From the NCBI GenBank assembly GCA_050084985.1, contig JBITNC010000001.1:199454001-199518000 (forward strand): 64,000 nt of DNA. The letters are read 5' to 3'. This document shows, one piece after another, positions 1-10,545 of this stretch (position 1 is the stretch's first letter; each line of letters begins with the position of its first letter). Origin of the DNA: Nageia nagi. Lineage: Eukaryota; Pinophyta. The notes below the pieces were generated by a model. That model worked only from the letters and a program-made list of their open reading frames with translations, did no database searches and had not been told where the DNA came from. A program made the translations under genes and the position numbers.

Positions 1-24
1 ACTGTTTAAAATGTTCAATATTAT

Positions 25-105
25 GTGAACAGGTTTCAGGATATTGCTCAAAAAAACCCTCTTTGTAAACAGGTTTTGGGTTCCTGTCCAAAAAAACCCT
101 CTATT
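25..105. repeat. Two-copy 40-bp tandem repeat
   Basis: Two adjacent units each run from AACAGGTTT to a run of A followed by CCCTCT. The repeat makes a short open frame that has no other coding support. Confidence 0.6.
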
Positions 106-1683
106 TATTTTACCATAAACAAAAATGATCACAATTTTTCCAATATGCTGTCCAATTACCTGGCTCATTGTGCAGTTGGAGCATTATACCAAATGCATCA
201 ACATCCATTCATACAACCTATCTTTGTTTTATATATGGTTTTCTTTCATTTTTATCTCAAATTCTAAATTGATGGTATCCACTTCTGAGATCAATTCTGG
301 ATAAGGCTCTAGCATCAACCATGCAATCCAATATGTCATCCATTCTTGGTAATGGGTACTTGCACTTTACTGTAATCTTTTTAATGTTCTTTGAATGTGC
401 ACATAACTTCCATTTCCCACAATTTTTAAGTGAAAGAAGAGAAGGTACATAACAAGCACTTGTTCTTTCACTAATGATTTCTTTTCTTATAATTCAATAA
501 ATTCGCTTCTTCATTTCTTTACGTTGAAATGAAGTTGATCGATAAGTGGCCAGTTAAATCAAATCAATTTGATGAGTTATAATTCAACATGAGGGAAAAC
601 CAACTGGTAGTTGAATCAAATCTGAATACCTAGATAACAATTCTTGTACTTGTTGAGTAGCCGTTGATTTATGTTTTTCTTTCATATTTTCGGTACAACA
701 GATAGCAGAATGAGTTACAGAACTTGTTTTTTGTTTTAAGTAAATGTTAGTCGAGCGCAGCCGTTGATGCTCTATGTTGTGTTAAAACTCTGATATTCAC
801 ACATAGAATTCTTTCTGATATGTTGTTTTGTGAAGCTTTGAGTGAGAATAATCTACATCCCACCATGAATATTGAATGGGATTTTATTTACATTGTGTGG
901 AATTCATCCCTTCTTGTGTCATCCTTTTCAATCTCCTACATTTGAAAATATCTCCCTAACTCCTTGACACAATCTCTGCTTTGAAATTTATAACTTTAGA
1001 TTCTTGTCTAGACATGCCTCAATCTATCTCTCCATAGGGTCTTCAAAGCGCATTGCACTTCTACTTCATCCTCTAGCTCCTTATGCTGAAATTTAGCCTT
1101 CAAAACTTCCAATATGCACAACAAATTGCTTCAAAGTTTCTCTGAATCCCAATATTTTGTCATCCTCATATCCCTCACTTTATGTTGACTTCTCTTTAGG
1201 CCATCTTGTTTTCTTTCTTGCTCTTTCCTTCAGTCCCTGCAAAAACAAATTGCTAAGGGAATAGTATGCTCTGACACCAATTTAATGCTGTCTGCACAAC
1301 AAAATATATTTGAAAACAATTAAAAATATGTGACAAAGAACTGAAGTCAAACTACGAAATTAGGAATGTTATTAGATAAAATCATAACTCTATAGATAAA
1401 TCAGTTCTTAAACCCTTCAAGCAAATTTCCGATATTGAAGTGTTAATATATATTTGTATTCTTACCATGGTCTATTATAGATATAGAAAATTTATGTAAA
1501 CTACAAATATCTCTTTCACATATTTGTTTGTTGTTTTATGGGTTCAGTAGCAGTGTGGCACTATACTTGGCTGGGAAACTAGTAAGAATTTTTTTTTATG
1601 GATTAACTAGATTACACATTATATAAGAAATTTTATTTTTTTGTTATTGTTCTAAAGTGTTGTATTTGGTTTAAGAGGGTCTC

Positions 1684-1712
1684 TATCTATCTATCTTTAT
1701 ATATATATATCA
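1684..1712. repeat. Simple repeat (TATC)n/(TA)n
   Basis: A short CTAT/TATC run followed by alternating TA, about 20 bp before the exon acceptor. Confidence 0.8.
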
Positions 1713-1734
1713 TCCTTGAGTATCTTATGGTTAG

Positions 1735-1865
1735 ACATATTATCCAAACAGGTGAGACATTTGTTTCCTTCAAGAGGCCTACGAAAGGCAATGGAAGACA
1801 AGTGCTTCAGTTTGGAGTTCCAATAGTTCATTCAAAAGGTCAGAGTACAAAAGGAACTCTAAAAG
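1735..1865 (+). CDS. ALKBH10-like RNA demethylase, internal exon (upstream of giant intron)
   Basis: This exon encodes part of a plant ALKBH10-type AlkB-homologue dioxygenase. The family removes N6-methyl groups from adenosine in mRNA using Fe(II), 2-oxoglutarate and oxygen. The visible motif GETFVSFKRPTKGNGRQ, followed by a QFGVPI segment, matches the family's conserved stretch before the catalytic fold. The acceptor is TTAG at 1731-1734 and the donor is AAAAG/GTGATA at 1865/1866. The exon begins with the last base of a split codon and ends with the first base of the next one. That phase is met exactly by the exon 60 kb downstream, either at 61809 or at the alternative acceptor about 18 bp earlier. 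An alternative 5' border is the CAG at 1749-1751. The exon is much closer in style to the 61.8-64.0 kb exons than to the repeats between them. Confidence 0.8.
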
Positions 1866-2570
1866 GTGATATACATTTTTCCTGTTGTAAATTTATGGCT
1901 TTTGTCCTTTAATAAACTTAACCTACTTCAAATTTTCTTTGAACTCCATAAAGATGCAATTATGCATTATTTTATTTCATGGAAATAAAAGGGACATGAT
2001 AAACATCATCATTTTTAGCTTCATTTGATGTTTTTGATCTATTTATCTTCTCATGGTAACAGAAAAATAACTAAGCTTCTAGTTAAAAGGTGTCAACCAA
2101 ATTGATCCCTGAATCTAATTCTCAATCTCCATAAAGTACACAGAAATAAATATGAAATATAACTGTAGAATCCATATAGATTTTCTATTTAACTAATGCA
2201 ATTATGGGGATTTTGTAGGCACACAACACACAAAAAGGAGTCAAAATTTTAGTTTAGCACCTTAACCTCCAGCAAGTACTTAACTGGACCACATTGGCCA
2301 TTTCTAGGCCATTATGTGCATTTTATCAGTCAAAATCTTCTGTGTTCATCTCCCACAGTCATTTTAAAATGGGGTATGAGATCTGTACATAAAACAGATT
2401 TTAACCATTTCAAAGATGCAATTCATGTGGTGCTGCTTGTTGGCCAGATAATGTGCTTTCTTTGAGCAGTCACAATGTTGATGGAAAATGTTATTGTTTG
2501 AATTTTGAATAATTGATAAGCTATTGAATTTGAATATTCTATGTATTTTATTTGCTTTTAATGGGCATTT

Positions 2571-2720
2571 AGTATTTTACAACTTCAAGAATTTGATTTC
2601 AACTATGAGGATGTTGAAAGGTTAGAAGAAGAAGCTATTACAATGGTAGAGGAAGAGGGAAGGGGTAGAGCACCAGGTTTAGAGTCACAACCACAAGTAG
2701 GGGATCCATCATATTCCTAA
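2571..2720 (+). pseudogene. Short coding-like tail, family unknown
   Basis: A frame open from about 2571 to a TAA at 2718-2720 encodes an acidic tail containing FDFNYEDVERLEEEA and then EEGRGRAPGLESQPQVGD. The biased composition looks like the C-terminus of a real, possibly transposon, protein. No upstream portion is recognisable. The surrounding 1866-3860 interval is otherwise AT-rich intron with nothing I can name. Confidence 0.25.
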
Positions 2721-3863
2721 GAAGTAGAAGAACCAACAAGAACCAAGGCTAGAGTAACAAAAGAGAGACTAAGAAAAGGAAAACAAAGACGATTTGGACA
2801 TTAGAATCTAGATAAATGTTTTGGTTCAGATTTTGTTTTGTCAACTTGGAAATCTTGATGTGTTTGGTCCTTGGACATTCGATATGTAATACAAAACTGA
2901 AAATACTATGATTTCCAATGCTACATTATGTTTCTATTTGTGTAATGTGTTATTTGATATGGAATGTTATCTTATTTGATATGCAATGTTGAGAGATAGA
3001 TCAAAATGATTTGTTTCAATGTCAAAATGGGAAAATTCCTTGGTTTTTCTTATTTTGCTAATTTTTTCGCCGATTTCAATCAGATTCTTGATTAATCCGA
3101 ATCAACCAGCCAAATGATTTTGATCTGATTCTGATTCTTACAACTTTAAGCACAATAGCCTATCATGGTATGTGTAAAGTGACATTCACAAAACTTCGCA
3201 CCAACACCCAAGCCTCAAACAAAGGCCTATATGGATTTGGGCTTTAATGTATCAAAACTTGAAAGGTATATCGAGGACAACCTAGGCAAAACTAAAACTA
3301 GCTAGAGGGAAATCGTTGAGTGTTTTTGTAAATGATGCATGGGTACGCAATTAGCTCCCAAAAGCTACTCTCTACATACCAATCAGTAAATGAGAGAGCC
3401 CATAAGCACAAACACTCCCAACCTAGTTTACCCAACCCACCCATTGGACAATGAGTGAGCAATTTTGATTGGTCCAAATTTAAGAATTCAATCAGTGCAA
3501 TGCGATTGGATTGAATAAAAAATTTGAATAGTTACAAGCAAGAAGTTTATTAGTGAAGAATTCAGAGTAAGCAGTCGAATAGTCAGGCTTTCTAAAAATA
3601 AAAGCTTTCCAAAAGTATAATTGTAAAACAGAATATAAAATACTATTTTTTTTAATTTTGTATTCAACATAGAATAAATTTTTGCATTCTAAGCAACATT
3701 GAGTGAAATATTATGGTTTTATGATTGGTCTATTTTGGAGTAATTTTTTTGGCAATTTGAGAATGTCCTCTAGCTAAGATATTCACAAAAGCATATAATT
3801 TTTAAAAGGTTCAATAATTTATTCATTTTTCCACATAATTATCCTATCATTCAACACACTTTT

Positions 3864-5063
3864 TGTAGCGATCCAAATGGGATCTAAAGGCAAAATCAGC
3901 AAATTTGATTACAATAGCCCATACGTTAGGCCTAGGGCATCAACACTCAAGCATACAAACCCTCAAATGCCAACATTAGGGTTAGAACCTTCAATATGCA
4001 CCACAATAATGGAATTATGTCAACAATTAAGCTAGGGCATCATTAATACACACTCACCATAGTAAAATGCCAATGTTTAGCTTATACATGAATACACAAC
4101 AATAATAGTCCAACGTTTGGCTCATACATGCACAAGTAAACAATGACAATCCAATGCATGCACAAGATTGATGTAGACAATACAAATATGAGATCCAATG
4201 CCCTCTGACTATACAAATGATATAGAATGAAGATGGGTACAATACCAAGCCCTAGGGGGCAATTGTTAGCCTCTCAGGAGCCAACTAGGGCACAACAAGA
4301 ATATCCTCAATCACTGAACACAACCACGGAACCATTGGACAGAGATGCTCCCTCAGAACCCAAATCCTCTCCATTGAAGGAGTCCTCCTCGAATCTTGGA
4401 TAACCATCAAAGGTAGAAGCAAATCCTCGAAATTCCATCAGATAGGCAAAGGTGCTACACCAGTGCCATAGATAGACAAGATCCCTCAGCTTGAATGCCC
4501 TCTAGATGCTGCACCTAGAAAGAGTTCCTTAGCACTGATAAGACTTGTTGTCTGATGGATTGTAGAAGTAATAATAATCAATAACTTTCTAGTAATGAAG
4601 CTCCAATGTCTATTTATACATTAGCATCTATCTGAATCTCACCTAGGAGTCATACCAGGCCCATGTAATCTAACGTTGGCCTCCTAAGGGGCCCAAGTCA
4701 CTTAATGTGGGTGCCTAAGGGTTAGGCCTGCCAACGTAGGGGGCCAAGGAGGGGTCCTAGAGTCACTCTAAGCCAACATGGGGGTGTGGGGCCCTCCCAA
4801 GTCTAGAGCAAGCATACAGGTGGCCGTCCATCACTCTAATACATAAATAAACCTTGGGATACCCACAATCCGGGATCTCCAATATAATAAACACCTAATC
4901 TAACCTTAGGAGGGAGACGTCCCACTTGGGGCTCATAGTGGGGTCCATTGACCTATTAAGTCTCCTATCCGAAGTTACCATAATGAAAATACAAGTACAT
5001 GAAAAAAGTATATTACAAAGGTGACCAATTTGGCCCCACCAATTGAACAAGGGGGACGTCACA
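3864..5063 (-). repeat. 3' LTR (1.2 kb) of the gypsy element at 3864-10545
   Basis: It begins TGTAGCGATCC and ends GGGGACGTCACA. It matches 9358-10545 along its length, for example AAATCAGCAAATTTGATTAC near the left end. On the minus strand a TATAAATA box lies at about 4611-4618, with the 30-bp repeat array (about 4668-4790) immediately upstream of it. Confidence 0.9.
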
Positions 5064-5640
5064 AAGCCTTCCCTCTCAAATTGCTTGCCCTCAAGATATC
5101 GTAGGAGAATGCAACACATAGTCTTCCAAGAATCCCTTGGCACTAAGAACTAGAACACATGGTGGTGGAATGCAACTTCAATATACATCATCCCAGATGA
5201 TGGTGAGGAGTGCATGGCTTGAACTTCATGCCCCTATGTCAATGCAAGCAGCAAACACTCTATTTTCCTATAACTATTACTCCTTAATAACTGCTCAATG
5301 TATATCCTCCATAACCATGAGAGTGCATGTAAGTCTAGGCTGAATTGTACCTGCAAGAACCTTGAGAAGATCATAGTTAGTGAAAAGAAAGTAGAGTCTA
5401 TGCTCCACTCATGAAGCAGGGAATCCTCAAAGCTCCATTCAGAATTCCTCCATCTCCTCATGGCCGGTGTGATGCAAGAAACCACCTTATCCTCCAACTC
5501 CTAAATGCTATGTGAGGGGAATGTAGCCTCCCTCATGCTCAACATTGGGCAGCTATCATCATGACACCCCGATGCGGCAAATCCAACCTCTTCAAGCCCC
5601 AACGTGGGGTTCCTATACTCCCAACAGCCTGATGTGACAT
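5064..5640 (-). pseudogene. 3'-terminal internal remnant of the gypsy element
   Basis: The sequence next to the LTR (CTTCCCTCTCAAATTGCTTGCCC on + strand) is the purine-rich terminal segment seen beside the other gypsy LTRs here (35682, 55080). Minus-strand reading through 5690-5500 contains copies of the 10-residue repeat (NPTLGLEEVG). No intact gene is present. Confidence 0.6.
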
Positions 5641-5645
5641 GCCTA

Positions 5646-6920
5646 TGTAATGTTCCAAATGAGCTCTTGTGCCAAAGCAAAATTAAACTCAACTAGGGTT
5701 TCCAACACCCTCAACCAAACCTCCTAGAATCCAATGTTGAGCTTCTAGGGATTCCATTCTCCCACTAGTCTATTGTTGGATTCCTAGGGCACCCAATGCC
5801 TCCATAAGCTTGACATCAGCCCTCCTGAGTTCCAATCACACCATACATCTAACAAATACACAAAATGGTGAATTTACAATAGCGCGACACACACAAAGAT
5901 CATAGTATGGAAAACCAACATAAACAAATATCTGAAACCTCAACACATGCACATGTATGCCAATCACACAATAAGAATGAGTTCCCAATGCCCGTTGATG
6001 TATATTAATGATGTATAATGGAGAAACAATACAATCAATCCTGTAGGGCTACCATTGACCTCATAGAAGCCAATCTAGGGCATATCACAAATAAACTACT
6101 CTGATAAAAAATTCGACAACTCTAATACTATTTTGCAGAACCGTCAGACAACACTTCCTCAGATTCGAGTACCCTCCACCGAAGGAGTTCTCAAAACTGG
6201 ATAGCTAAATGAATAGCAAAAATGCACCCTCGGATGCTACCAGATGGGTTAGATGCTCCACCTAACCATAGATGAATGGGATCCCTCAGCCCAATCACCC
6301 TCTAGATGCTCCGTCTAGGATTAACACTCAGCACCACTAAATCTGGATAAGTCATATGGACAGAACAAAAGTAATAATAATAATCTAATCTCCACATATG
6401 AAACTCCCATCGAGTATTTATAAGCTCCCGTGATGGAAACCACCTCGAAGTCATCATGGTTTCTTCTAATCCAACGTTGGGCATTTGGAGGGGCTTAGTG
6501 ACTTAAAGCACCATTATAATGTCCAGTAATGTCAATGCACCAATATAAGACCTAGTAATGCCAACGTGGGGTCCCTAACACCTTGAAATGCGATCGTGGA
6601 GTTCTTGGAAGCTTAGTAAACCAACGTTGGTGTGTGGGGTCCTCCCAAGGGTGACGCAAGCATGATGATAGCCATCCCTTGGTATGGAACACTAAAACTC
6701 ATTGGGATTCCCCTATCGTGGGATCTCCAACTCACATGACCCTATCTTAACCACCTAGGAGAGAGACGCCCCGCTAAGGGCTCACAAATGGGCTCCACAT
6801 AACCCAGTATGTCTCTTGTCCTAGGTTACAAACATGAACATGACCAACTAAAAGGGATATCTCTAAGATATATATTTGACAAAACACAAATATTCACTAT
6901 AGTACAAAAGGGATATCACA
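5646..6920 (-). mobile_element. Solo gypsy LTR with perfect TSD GCCTA
   Basis: It starts TGTAATGTTCC and ends GGGATATCACA. It is flanked by GCCTA at 5641-5645 and at 6921-6925. A minus-strand TATA box (TATTTATA on +) lies near 6412, with degenerate U3 repeats at about 6470-6640. It is related to, but distinct from, the LTR at 23380-24561. It is nested in the element at 3864-10545, so it inserted later. Confidence 0.85.
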
Positions 6921-6925
6921 GCCTA

Positions 6926-7110
6926 GCTCTCCAAAGGCCCAATGTGGGAAGAAAACCCTCCCATATGCTCAATGTGGGGTGGCATCTCTCCTAGATGTCC
7001 AACGTGGAACATCACTCCTCCCAAATGCCCAACATGGGGTGGTGATCCTCCTGAATACCCAACGTGGGGTGGTAGCTCTCCTGGATGCCCAACATTGCCT
7101 CATCCTTTTG
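6926..7110 (-). repeat. Coding 30-bp tandem repeat (10-residue protein repeat)
   Basis: About five 30-bp units share the core CCAACGTGGGGTGG. Read on the minus strand downstream of the protease-like segment, they give 10-residue units such as HVGHLGGVMF and HVGYSGGSPP. The unit matches the U3 minisatellite of the LTRs in core and period. Confidence 0.75.
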
Positions 7111-7129
7111 CTGACACCACTCGATCACC

Positions 7130-7560
7130 TCTAACCTCTTATTGTCCACTTTTGGACAATCATCATTGATCCCTTGTAAAGTGTGAGTCTTCCCACCTAT
7201 TTCGAAACTCATTGTGAGTTTCTGATAGTTGGTGTGGATGTCTCCCAGATAGAACAACCAGTGCAGTCCCAAGATGATATGAGGATGTCCCTTCAAAGGA
7301 TAGATGTCGAAGACCTCCCTCACAATGCAACTCTGCAATCTCACACCAAACCTCTCAACAATGTGCCCACCATAGTGTGTTTCCCATTGGCATTGGGAAC
7401 TTTGAATCCCTCAAATGCCTTGGTCTTCAAATTCTTATTTTTTGCGAAGCTAGCATCAATGAAGTTGTGAGACGCTCTTGGATCAATCAACACCATCACA
7501 TCCTATCCTCTTGCCTATCCCAAAATCTTCAACATGAGGTACTTCTTCACCCCATGGAGT
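7130..7560 (-). pseudogene. Gypsy retropepsin-like region, decayed
   Basis: This is an aspartic protease remnant of the Ty3/gypsy polyprotein, which would cut Gag-Pol in the virus-like particle. Minus-strand reading gives DPRASHNFIDASFAKN, where the family has a D(S/T)GA motif followed by HNFI. The catalytic triad is therefore mutated. It is followed by DIHTNYQKLTMSFEIGGK, a typical stretch between protease and RT. Frameshifts and stops interrupt the frame. RT should follow, but the sequence runs into the 10-residue repeats and the solo LTR instead. Confidence 0.7.
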
Positions 7561-7689
7561 GAAGCAATTATGCTCCCCAATGTGCCTTCCGCTCGTGGTG
7601 ACCCTTGCTTTAAGGTGTCTACCCCTAACTCCAAATCTGAGTCATCTGATTCATCCTTTGAAAACACCTCGATGTAATGCACCAATCCT

Positions 7690-7765
7690 TTCCCTTGACA
7701 ACGGTGCCCTGGCTCCCAACTCTTCTTGCAGTAGAAGCACTTGCCCTCTTTCCTCAGCTTCCTTC
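7690..7765 (-). pseudogene. Gag zinc knuckle
   Basis: Minus-strand reading gives CFYCKKSWEPGHRC, the CX2C...HxC knuckle typical of gypsy nucleocapsid. In an active element it would bind genomic RNA for packaging. It lies between the capsid region and the protease region, as expected. Confidence 0.75.
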
Positions 7766-7885
7766 ATGTGGTTGCATCTAACTGATTCATCCTAGGTGGA
7801 GGAAAGGGTTTGGCCTTGATAGGTCCTTTAGCAAACAGCTTTCGGTTGACCGGCCCCTTGTGCATTTGTCCTCACTTAAGGGATT

Positions 7886-9272
7886 TCACGGTGGACTCCA
7901 AATCCTAAGCCTTCGGATAGCATCTTCAAGGCTCCTAGGAGAGGACACCTTGACCATCCCTCGCAATGGCTCCATCAAACCCTTTATAAAGTGAAATGTT
8001 AGTCTTTCCTTAAGAATGTGGTGGATCATGACGGCAATCCACTGGAAGTTTGTCACATACTCATCAACTGTACCCTGATATCTCAATGATGTCAAATCCT
8101 GAAAGTTGTCATTTTCCTTCTTCCAATCGAACCTCTTGACCAACCGTCGAACAAACTCATCAAAGGAAGTGATGAGTAACCTTGGCTAATCACTCCATGT
8201 CGCCACCACTCTAGGGCATCACCCTCAAAATGCAGAGATGCAAAATGTATCGCATCCTCCTCTACCATGTTGGGACTCAAGGTGAAATAAGTCTGCAACT
8301 GATGCAGCCATGCCCTAGCCATCATCTTCTTGCCATCATACATGGGTACCTGCATCTTATTGATCTTGTGTTGCAAGTCTTCCTCCCACGGACTGTTGGA
8401 ATGGTGCGGGCCATGTGAGCTACTCCCTTTCAACCCCAAGAGCTCAAGATAGCAGTTGAAGTTGAAATCTCTCCTTAGCCCTGGATCCAACATCAAGTAC
8501 CCTTTGAAAAATCTGGTTCAACTCCAATGGACTAGGAACCTTGCTCTTCATGGCCTCTCTAGTCTTTTGTGCAAACATGGGCTTGTACCGATTCGAAATA
8601 ACTAGTTGCTCATCCATCCTGCCAACATCCTCCTCCAAGTACCTCCCTAGGAGAGGGTTTGTACCTTTGGGTTCTCTATGTGAGTGGGATCTTAGGAAAG
8701 TGGCCTTTGGTTGTCCCATCAACCCATGGTGGAGAGATTCTCTATCCCTCAAACTCTGAGATCTCCTTATGTTAGGCTCCCAATCTACCTTTTCCTCCTC
8801 AAACCACTCATCTTTGTCATCTTTGGCCAAATGTGAGGCCTCTAAGTCATCCTTGGCTAGACATGGGGCTTCTTTATCACCCTTAGTGTGACATGGGGCC
8901 CCCTCTCATCCCAAATGCGATGTGGTGCCTATCGATCCTCCCTGGCATGACATGGGGGGTATGGTGTCTCTCTAGCTCATCAGCCTCTCCCCAATGCTTG
9001 GTCATCTGTCACTGCATACAAGCCATCACTATGGTCATATTATGGATGGCCGAAATGAGCTCATCAAACTTTTGTTCGGGAGTAGATCCTCGAACCGAAG
9101 TAGAGTTCCTCCTCTTGGCGGTTCTCTGTTTATATCCCTACGCTTCCCCCTCATCACTAAATGCTCTCTCTTCTAGTGGCTCATTCACCCATGGCCATCT
9201 ATCCTCCTCATGTATGGCCATCTTAGATGCCTCCTTTGTATGTGATCTTCCACTTCTCTTAGTGGATGCCAT
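7886..9272 (-). pseudogene. Gypsy gag (capsid) with frameshifts
   Basis: This is the structural Gag of the element at 3864-10545. The minus-strand ATG at 9272-9270 opens with MASTKRSGRSHTKEA, about 85 bp inside the 5' LTR. Downstream segments carry the capsid signature: YDGKKMMARAWLHQLQTYF, then EGDALEWWRHG (8496-8092), and then VDEYVTNFQWIAVM and KGLMEPLRGMVKV (8143-7886). At least one frameshift and several stops break the frame. The stretch at about 8840-8960 carries repeated CATGGGGC cores resembling the 30-bp unit. Family identity is secure and the gene is dead. Confidence 0.8.
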
Positions 9273-9343
9273 CTCTCTCTAGATGCTGGACCTCGTGTAC
9301 TAGCAGTGGATCTTGGGTTTCATACACATGATGGCTAGATCCA

Positions 9344-9356
9344 GGATCTGATACCA
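9344..9356 (-). other. Primer-binding site, initiator tRNA-Met type
   Basis: On the minus strand TGGTATCAGATCC follows the end of the 5' LTR. It is close to TGGTATCAGAGC, the complement of the plant initiator tRNA-Met 3' end, and it fixes the element's orientation. Confidence 0.85.
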
Positions 9357-9357
9357 C

Positions 9358-10545
9358 TGTAGAGATCCAAATGGGATCCCAAGGAAAAATCAGCAAATTT
9401 GATTACAATAGCCCATACGTCAGGCCTAGGGCATCAACACTCAAGCATACAAACCCTCAAATGCCAACGTTAGGCTTAGAACCTTCAATATGCACCACAA
9501 TAATGGAATTATGTCAACGATTAAGCTTGGGCATCATTAATACACATTCACCATAGTAAAATGCTAATGTCTAGCTAATACATGAATACACAACAATAAT
9601 AGTCCAATGTCTAGCTCATACATGCACAAGAGTGATGTAGACAATACAAATATGAGATTCAACACCCTTTGGCTATACAAATGATATAGAATGAAGATGT
9701 GTACAATACCAAGCCCTAGGGGATAGTTGTTGGCCTCTCAAGAGCCAACGAGGGCACAACAAGAATATCCTCGATCATGGAACACAACCACAGAACCATC
9801 AGACATAGATGCACCCTCAGAACCCGAATCCTCTGCACTGAAGGAGCCCTCCTCGAATCCTGAATAACCACGAAAGGTAGAAGCAAATCCTTGGAATTCC
9901 ATCGGATGGGAAAAGGTGCTACATTAATGCCGTAGATAGACAAGATCCCTCAGCTTGAATGCCCTCTAGATATTGTGCCTAGGAAGAGTTTCTTAGCACC
10001 ACTAAGACTTGTTGTCCAATGGACTATAGAAGAAGTAATAATCAATAATTTTCCAATAATGAAGCTCCAGTGTCTATTTATACATTAGCATCTATCCAAA
10101 TCTCACCTAGGATTCATCCCAGGCCCATCTAATCCAGTGTTGGCCTCTTGGGAGTCCCGAGTCACCTAATGTGGGTGCCCAAGGGTTAGGCATGCCAATG
10201 TATGAGGCCAAGGAGCATTAAGTGCCAACATGGGGGTCTTGGAGTCACTCTAAGCCAACATGAGGGTGTGGGGCCCTCCCAACTTTGGTGCATGCATACA
10301 TGTGGCTGTCCATTAGTCTAATACATAAATAAACCTTGGGATACCCACAATCCAGGATCTCCAATATAATAAACACCTAATCTAACTTTAGAAGGGAGAT
10401 GTCCCACTTGGGGCTAACAGTGGGGTCCATTGGCCCATTAAGTCTCCTATCCCAAGTTACAATAATGCAAATACAAGTACATGAATAAAGTATATTACAA
10501 AGGTGACCAATCTGGTCTCAGTAATTGAACAAGGGGGACATCACA
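9358..10545 (-). repeat. 5' LTR of the gypsy element at 3864-10545
   Basis: It begins TGTAGAGATCC and ends GGGGACATCACA. A minus-strand TATA box lies at 10075-10082, and the U3 array at about 10135-10275 keeps 28-30-bp spacing with cores such as CCAACATGGGGG. It is longer by one partial unit in the array than the left LTR. Confidence 0.9.

Larger units (their letters stand above)
1..1734 (+). other. Intron sequence upstream of the first visible ALKBH10-like exon
   Basis: AT-rich sequence with no recognisable exon. It precedes a usable acceptor (TTAG) at 1731-1734. The upstream exons of the host gene are expected beyond the window edge, because the visible protein starts in the middle of the AlkB-family domain. 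No transposon coding sequence was recognised here. Confidence 0.6.
3864..10545 (-). mobile_element. Ty3/gypsy LTR retrotransposon, minus strand, gag/protease only
   Basis: A complete LTR-bounded element. Its LTRs at 3864-5063 and 9358-10545 both have TG...CA ends. The flanks are CTTTT on the left and CTTTC on the right, a 4-of-5 target-site duplication. The primer-binding site next to the right LTR shows minus orientation. The internal region holds gag, a zinc knuckle and protease-like remains, but no reverse transcriptase or integrase. The element therefore looks non-autonomous, or internally deleted between the protease and the 3' end. A solo LTR (5646-6920) is nested inside. The LTRs are similar but clearly diverged and differ by an 18-bp indel in the U3 repeat array, so the insertion is not recent. 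Confidence 0.85.

Noticed and set aside
25-267. 80-codon open frame at the window start
   Set aside because: It arises from a two-copy 40-bp repeat with A-runs; there is no family signal and it lies in intron sequence.
8893-9282. 129-codon plus-strand open frame
   Set aside because: It is the antisense shadow of the minus-strand gypsy gag N-terminus, which has a proper start at 9272 and the gag context.
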